Source of the DNA: Echiichthys vipera
Lineage: Eukaryota > Chordata > Actinopteri > Perciformes > Trachinidae
Direction of reading: 5' to 3'
Length of the DNA stretch: 64,000 bases
NCBI GenBank assembly: GCA_963691815.1
Contig: OY829645.1
Location: 8,434,401 to 8,498,400, forward strand
Part shown: piece after piece, positions 1-64,000 of the stretch
How the letters are laid out: the number at the start of each line of letters is the position of its first letter
Numbering within the stretch: position 1 is the stretch's first letter
Notes under the pieces: model-generated
Databases searched by the model: none
Told to the model about the DNA's origin: nothing
The model's input: only the letters and a program-made list of their open reading frames with translations
Position numbers and translations under genes: made by a program

Positions 1-351
1 TTTTTGTGTGAATTGAATTTGAACACATCTCTTTCATCTTCAGAGAGAGCTTAGACTTAAACAATCTCAACTCTTGCTCTAACAAGCTATTTTGTGGGCT
101 TTCAACCTATTTCATTCAAGTAGTTTCACGTATTGGCATGGCTGCATTGCACGCTAATACAAACAACACAATTATAATGATAAAAAGTAACAAACAAAAG
201 GCCAGGAAAAACAAAAGTCTCATTAACATGAGGTGTAAACATTAAAACGATGACATTTATTATTTTCTATGTGAGATGGGGCTGTGAGATTCAAGATGTG
301 AGACAGTTGCAAACATTTTGTTGACATTCTACAGCAGTCTTAAATATACAT

Positions 352-1060
352 ATACCGCTCAAAAAATAAGGGCACACTTAAATAAGTGATTTTTTTGATG
401 AATGAATTATTTAAGTTGAAAATATTTACTGATGTACATTCTATAATTTGTTAAAAACAAAAGTATGTAACAATGGAATTGCTTATTGTGAACCTCATCT
501 GTGAAGAGAATGGGTCGCCAATGGTGTACCTGACAATTCTGGTGCTCTCTCTGAATGCCAGTGGAGCTGCACGGTGCTGGGCTATGAGCACAGAGTCCCA
601 CTAGAGGACATCAGGCCCTCATGCCACCCTCATGGAGTCTGTTTCTGAAAGTTTGGTCAGAAACATGCACGCCAGCAGGGCTCTGGCAGTACTCCTCCTG
701 TTCCTCTTCACACAAAGGAGCAGATACCTGTGCAACCTGATTGGGCTGCAGGTACCAGCTCATGCTACCAGCAGTGACAGGGACACTAGCAGAACATAAA
801 ACTAGAGAAGAATCAGTCGGGAAGGATGAGGAGAGAGCAACTTCCTGTAGCCACCACATCAAAACCATTCCCTTTTTGGGGGTTGTCTTCAGTTTCCATT
901 GCACCTGTTGTCACTTTTATTTGCACCAAAGCAGGTGAAATGGAGTCACAATAACTTCTCCTTCCTGAATGGACAGATATATAAACTGGAGATAAAAATT
1001 TGAAAAAAGAATGTTTAAAAAATGCATGTTCTTTCAAATTGTAATAAAACACAACAGTAT
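352..1060 (-). mobile_element. decayed Tc1-like DNA transposon, transposase remnant
   Basis: The minus strand carries scattered pieces of a Tc1/mariner-type transposase. One is a helix-turn-helix-like stretch ending NRLHEGGMRA near 614-650. Another is a block reading HWRPILFTDE near 494-523, where the D is the first catalytic Asp of the DDE triad. The frames are broken and the second and third acidic residues are not visible. The low-coordinate end, GCTCAAAAAATAAGGGCAC at about 358, resembles the terminal repeat of a common fish Tc1 family (TACTGCTCAAAAAAATAAAG, from memory). I could not find the other terminus, so the right boundary is approximate. This is a dead, 5'-truncated copy. Confidence 0.7.
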
Positions 1061-1182
1061 TTCAGAATAAATCAAGTATTAATAACTGGTTCTCTAATTT
1101 TGTTCTCCAGTGTATATATAATATCTGATCAGACGATAAAGTAGCCCTCAGCATTTAAGGGGATACCTGGTATTTCCTCAGG

Positions 1183-1746
1183 CATCTAAGGGCGCACTCA
1201 TACTGTCCATTTGTACCGTGCCCAAGCACGCTTCACAGCTAAAGTCTAGTTCGTTTGAGCAGTGTGAGTACAACTGTTCAGTTGGCATGGCACGATTTGC
1301 GGCTGCGGCCCAGTGGAGAGATGAGAGCTTTTGTAAAGCACGAATGCACATGTACAGGCACAAGGGTGCACACATGTATGAGCACGAGTGTGCGCACTTG
1401 TACAAGCATGAGTGCAAGCATTGACAGCGGCCCTGAGACTATTTATATACAACTGTTCTCCGCGACAGACATTTAAAAAGATGCCGCCGAACGGTTCGTG
1501 GTGGTTTGATGCAGAGGTGGAGTGTTTACTGTATATTTGGTCATATGAACTGTTCAAAAACAGTTGGACAAAACAAAATCGTCGAGGGGTGTTGACGTGT
1601 AAGCAACGCGCATTTGTGCAGAGGCTTGGAATTTTCAAGTAATGTGAGAGCAAGCGGGCCTGGGTCGTGGGGGAAAAGGGAGGGGGGACAACCACCCTAA
1701 AGCACGGGGCACGTATGAATGGACAGTGTGAGTGTGCCCTAAGATG
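1183..1746. mobile_element. non-autonomous DNA transposon with ~45-bp terminal inverted repeats
   Basis: The left end begins CATCTAAGGGCGCACTCA. The right end, reverse-complemented, begins CATCTTAGGGCACACTCA. Both continue into a shared ACTGTCCATT and a GTGCCC motif, giving about 45 bp of imperfect inverted repeat. The 560-bp interior has no convincing coding frame. It holds a local degenerate repeat of CAC/GTG-rich words (1344-1420) that produces spurious overlapping ORFs. The superfamily is unclear because no clean target duplication is visible. Confidence 0.6.
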
Positions 1747-1972
1747 AAAGAGTCTCTGCCTGGCCTTTCTCACCACTGAGTCAGGTCAGGCCCTCCATGA
1801 TGTGGACACCAACATTTTTCAACCGTTGACAGTTGCTACGCCATTGAAATATGTTCTGAAGGATAAGGTGAAATACTGTATATGTGGTCCCATTTGTCAA
1901 AGGGCTTTTGATGATGGTGATGATGTAAATTCCTTCTCCAAACAATTAACAGAAACTAACTAAATTATTTAG

Positions 1973-2165
1973 TAGTGATGGGCAAAGGAGGCTTCATTGA
2001 GCTACATGAACCACTATGGTCCTCTCTGTTCAACAAAGGGTTGAAAACACACTGAATTACTATTCAGTGAGCCTTTTTCTTTGAACCAAAAACTCTGTCT
2101 AGCGGACTCAACAAATACAACTAATGGTTCATGAAGCCTCATGAAGCCTCATTTCCACATCACTA
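1973..2165. mobile_element. hAT-like MITE, family A copy 1
   Basis: A 193-bp element with 8-bp termini TAGTGATG and CATCACTA. The flanks are TTATTTAG (left) and CTATTTAG (right), a 7-of-8 match that fits an aged 8-bp hAT target duplication. Its interior, a Gly/Ser-codon-like GAGGCTTCATTGAGC start and a CTAATGGTTCATGAAGC end, recurs at 4415-4614 and 23546-23734. Confidence 0.7.
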
Positions 2166-2494
2166 CTATTTAGTAACAGAGAAGGGGAGATTGTTGTGTT
2201 GTTGCTGAGTTGTGTGTTGTCTTTCAGTGTTGTTGGTTGGTTGGAGCTGGAGGCCATCAAGGAATCGAAGGCAGCTGGCAATTGCAAAGACCTGCCCCAT
2301 CCTGGTAGTCTGTGGGCTCCCTCTCACCCAGAACTGTGTTCTTCTGGAGTTTTAATATTACCTTTGTCAAAATTAATATTTTGTTATATTTGTTAAACTA
2401 ATTCAGTCTCTGTTAAATCAAATTATTTTAGTTAATCCGTTTTATTTGGTGTGTTCTTGGAGTCGGACCGTAACACTGCTCACTGAGGCCTCAC
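2166..2494. other. intron, nothing recognised
   Basis: AT-rich fibulin-2 intron sequence downstream (minus strand) of the 2495-2623 exon. No coding, RNA or repeat signal could be supported. The next fibulin-2 exon (last EGF) is not visible between 1 and 2494. Confidence 0.5.
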
Positions 2495-61728
<59,234 letters not shown>

Positions 61729-61962
61729 CTGACACACACAGGTATGAATGAAAATCAAGTTGAAAATTATGCACACAACATGGCAGAACAGGGTTTTTTA
61801 GACCTGAAAACAGTCCAGACTGGGTGATTTAAACTCGAAAGGTGGAGCCAAAACAACTTGCTTCTGAGAGCAAGACAGACTGGTAAACATGAATTGGCAG
61901 AGGAGAAACTCTGTTTTGTGGTGACTAAAACAAAAAAAAAAAATCTTATCTTATGCCACAGC
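61729..61962. other. intron, nothing recognised
   Basis: The preceding fibulin-2 exons were not seen between here and the right edge of the window. Confidence 0.5.
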
Positions 61963-62060
61963 ATTCAATTCAATTTAATTTATAGTCCCAAATCATAACA
62001 AAAGTTATCTCAGGACACTTTACAGAGTAGGTATAGACCACACTCTATGGCTTATTTATG
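61963..62060 (-). mobile_element. L2-like LINE 3' tail, copy 3
   Basis: On the minus strand TGTAAAGTGTCCTGAGATAA, then TTTTGTTATGATTTGGGACT, with an AATTGAATTGAAT tail. It is the same terminus as 33130-33190. A very short 5'-truncated copy. Confidence 0.75.
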
Positions 62061-62567
62061 ATTTACATAGATCCAACTATTCCTTGCTCCAGCTGTAATT
62101 TAAAATCTTTACTTTTGTCCATAGCACGCCTGCTCTCATTTGTGAGAATGATTTGTCCTGGCTGAAAATCAAAGGGGATGAGAAATCTTCTGCACCGTTT
62201 TTTTTTTCATTTTGAGAGTTAATTGCCCACAATATGAATACATTTTGATCAAATATCTTATTTTGTTGGTAATTTCTTGTTGTATTCTCTTAAAATAACA
62301 CCATATAACGGTGTGGTTTACTGTCATTGTTGGCCCAACAGTAATGCGACCAGGACTGCTGCATTTCCACATTCAGCTCCACTGGGTAATGTCTAGATAA
62401 TTTCAGGTTAGCTTTGCATGTGTGAAAGGGGCTAACCAGTGAAAGCTTCCTCCAGAGGCCCAGAAAACTAAAAAATGTTATTACATGCTGAGTAGTACTC
62501 CTTATGATGAGTAAACTAATCTTCATGGGGAAAATAGCTGTGATATATCCCTTTAAAGTCATTTTAA

Positions 62568-63128
62568 AGTTGCACTATGTAATATTTACATCTATTTAAT
62601 CACCCTTTAAGTTACCTTCTATCAAATAGGAGTGGTGATTGATCACATGAGCCACTAATGAAAACACTTTTTGGCTGAGTATTCTAATATATGTGTCTGT
62701 AGCGACATTTGTGGGCTAGAAGTAAATAAGCCGCCATGTTAGTGATGCTGCTGACAGCGGTTGGTCTGTCGGCCCAGATCGTCACCATCGGTTACGCTGG
62801 GTTCACTTGTAATTGGAAATCTGAAATTCCAGCTTTTGAGTCAGGATTATAGTAAGGGCAATAGTGTTATAGGAGTGTGTGTGTGTGTGTGTGTGTGTAT
62901 GGATTTTAGAGGGGAACATTTAGGGGATGGACTGGAAGTCGAGAGGTGAATGTGTTTCAATTAAGTTTAAAAAAGAGCAAAAGAAAAAAAAATACAATTG
63001 TCAACACACACAGTGACCATGAACTTGACATGATGGAGGCTCTGAAAGAAAGGACTCGCTTGCGGTTACACCTTACCACCACAGACGCCGCTAGAAACAA
63101 CGTATCTCAAATCTTATGGAGTACAACT
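62568..63128. mobile_element. TTAA-flanked MITE (piggyBac- or Kolobok-like)
   Basis: TTAA lies on both sides (62564-62567 and 63129-63132). Termini AGTTGCACTATGTAATATTT and (inverted) AGTTGTACTCCATAAGATTT are inverted repeats. The interior is non-coding and includes a short (GT)n at 62875-62898. A TTAA target is typical of piggyBac and Kolobok elements. Confidence 0.75.
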
Positions 63129-63300
63129 TTAAATTCTAGTTCAATGAAAAAGGAAAGAGGAAATGGAAAGGAAAAAAATAGAGGCCTTGCACTCTTCCTA
63201 AAAACTGGCAACCCATTGATTTTTCATACAAACAATTAAATTACATAAATGTTGTATAAATGTATTCCCCCAAAGCATCTTCCAAAGATTGTTAGTCAAA

Positions 63301-63832
63301 GCCTGTGAATGTTCTCATTTGTCCAGGTCATCGTTATCCCCAAAGCAATTTCAGTCAAAAAGCAACGAAGACGTTTCACCTCTCATCCAAGAGGCTTCAT
63401 CAGTTGATGTATGCATCTGACCAGGCTGGGACTGGTCCAAATAACTGGTGTGGAGATCCAGGTATTTAACCTCTCACAGGGCCAATGATGTCACTGGAAC
63501 TCTTTGTGCTCCAAGTGCCAACAACCGTCGTTGGTGGGAAGTTGGTTTCGACTTCGTTAGTGCTCTATTGAGTCTTAACGACAATCGTTGGCACTACCCA
63601 CCAACGACTGTCACTCTAACAATGGTCGTTGGCACTTGGAGAACAAAGGGTTCCAGGGACATCATCGGCCCTGTGAGAGGTTAAATACCTGGATCTCCAC
63701 ACCAGTTAGTTGGACCAGTCCCAGCCTGGTCAATTGCATACATGAACTGATGAAGCCTCTTGGATGAGAGGTGAAACGTCATCCTAGACAAATAACCAAG
63801 TCCAGTTGCTTTTTGACTGAAATTGCTTTGGG
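63301..63832. mobile_element. palindromic Penelope-derived insertion, perfect 14-bp duplication
   Basis: 532 bp flanked by GATTGTTAGTCAAA at 63287-63300 and 63833-63846. The left arm (63338-63590) is the reverse complement of the right arm (63600-63830). Each arm carries the same tail as the Penelope-like insertion at 16430-16688, including TTAAATACCTGGATCTCCAC and GATGAGAGGTGAAACGTC. No coding part remains. Tail-to-tail inverted copies are a known product of Penelope-like retrotransposition. Confidence 0.87.
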
Positions 63833-63846
63833 GATTGTTAGTCAAA

Positions 63847-64000
63847 CTAACATTACAATCTAAAGCCCAGTTCAGATCAAAGATTTGCAACACAACAAAA
63901 CTGTTTTCGAAAACTATATTTTCACCGTTTTCATCACAACTAGAAATGCAATTGTAGCAAGTATCTCACTATCTCTGTCCTCATTTATATTTAATAATGC
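63847..64000. other. window end, nothing recognised
   Basis: Short AT-rich sequence; no feature supported. Confidence 0.5.

Noticed and set aside
1344..1424. Repeated CAC/GTG-rich words resembling a repeat array
   Set aside because: No regular spacer-repeat structure; vertebrate context and poor identity exclude a CRISPR-type array.

Overview
This is vertebrate nuclear DNA, almost certainly from a ray-finned (teleost) fish. The evidence is single-domain exons with GT-AG splice sites, large AT-rich introns, long (TG)n and (CT)n microsatellites, and a fish-type mix of mobile elements: BEL/Pao and Sushi-like Ty3 LTR elements, L2/Maui-like LINEs, Penelope-like elements, Tc1, hAT and TTAA-flanked MITEs.

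The only host gene I can support is the middle part of fibulin-2 (fbln2), on the minus strand, so it reads from high to low coordinates. Twelve exons are visible: two anaphylatoxin-like exons (61.6 and 60.3 kb), EGF1 (54.2 kb), a Thr-rich linker (44.7 kb), EGF2 (42.1 kb), then seven calcium-binding EGF exons at 14.1, 11.1, 9.3, 7.75, 6.4, 4.7 and 2.5 kb. Every internal junction from EGF1 onwards is phase 1, so each EGF module is a cassette. The N-terminal domain exons lie beyond the right edge, and the last EGF plus the C-terminal fibulin module lie beyond the left edge. The exon for the EGF that lies between EGF2 and EGF4 in mammals (EGF3, alternatively spliced there) was not found in the 28-kb intron where it should be.

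The rest is intron with mobile elements. 0.3-4.6 kb: decayed Tc1, a TIR element, a 1-kb hAT element with a perfect 8-bp target duplication, and two copies of one MITE. 14.4-21.1 kb: a BEL/Pao element with both LTRs, interrupted in gag by a Penelope-like 3' fragment with a perfect 12-bp duplication. 24.6-34.1 kb: L2/Maui-like pieces (one with a small internal inversion) around an opposite-strand LINE carrying a ~290-bp TG tract. 35.3-39.8 kb: a non-autonomous LTR element with a tRNA-Ser-type primer site, purine tract and 4-bp duplication. 42.4-43.4 kb: an internally deleted Tc1 element with very long inverted repeats. 48.2-53.0 kb: a minus-strand Ty3/Sushi-like element, 3' truncated, with a hAT MITE in its RT. 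57.2-58.0 kb: a large palindrome. 62.6-63.8 kb: a TTAA MITE and a palindromic Penelope-derived insertion with a 14-bp duplication.

I saw no RNA genes, CRISPR arrays, promoters or second protein-coding gene that I can support. The most interesting observations are structural: nested insertions, patchwork LTRs, a duplicated splice donor, a missing EGF exon and a LINE micro-inversion. I did not find a new biological system.
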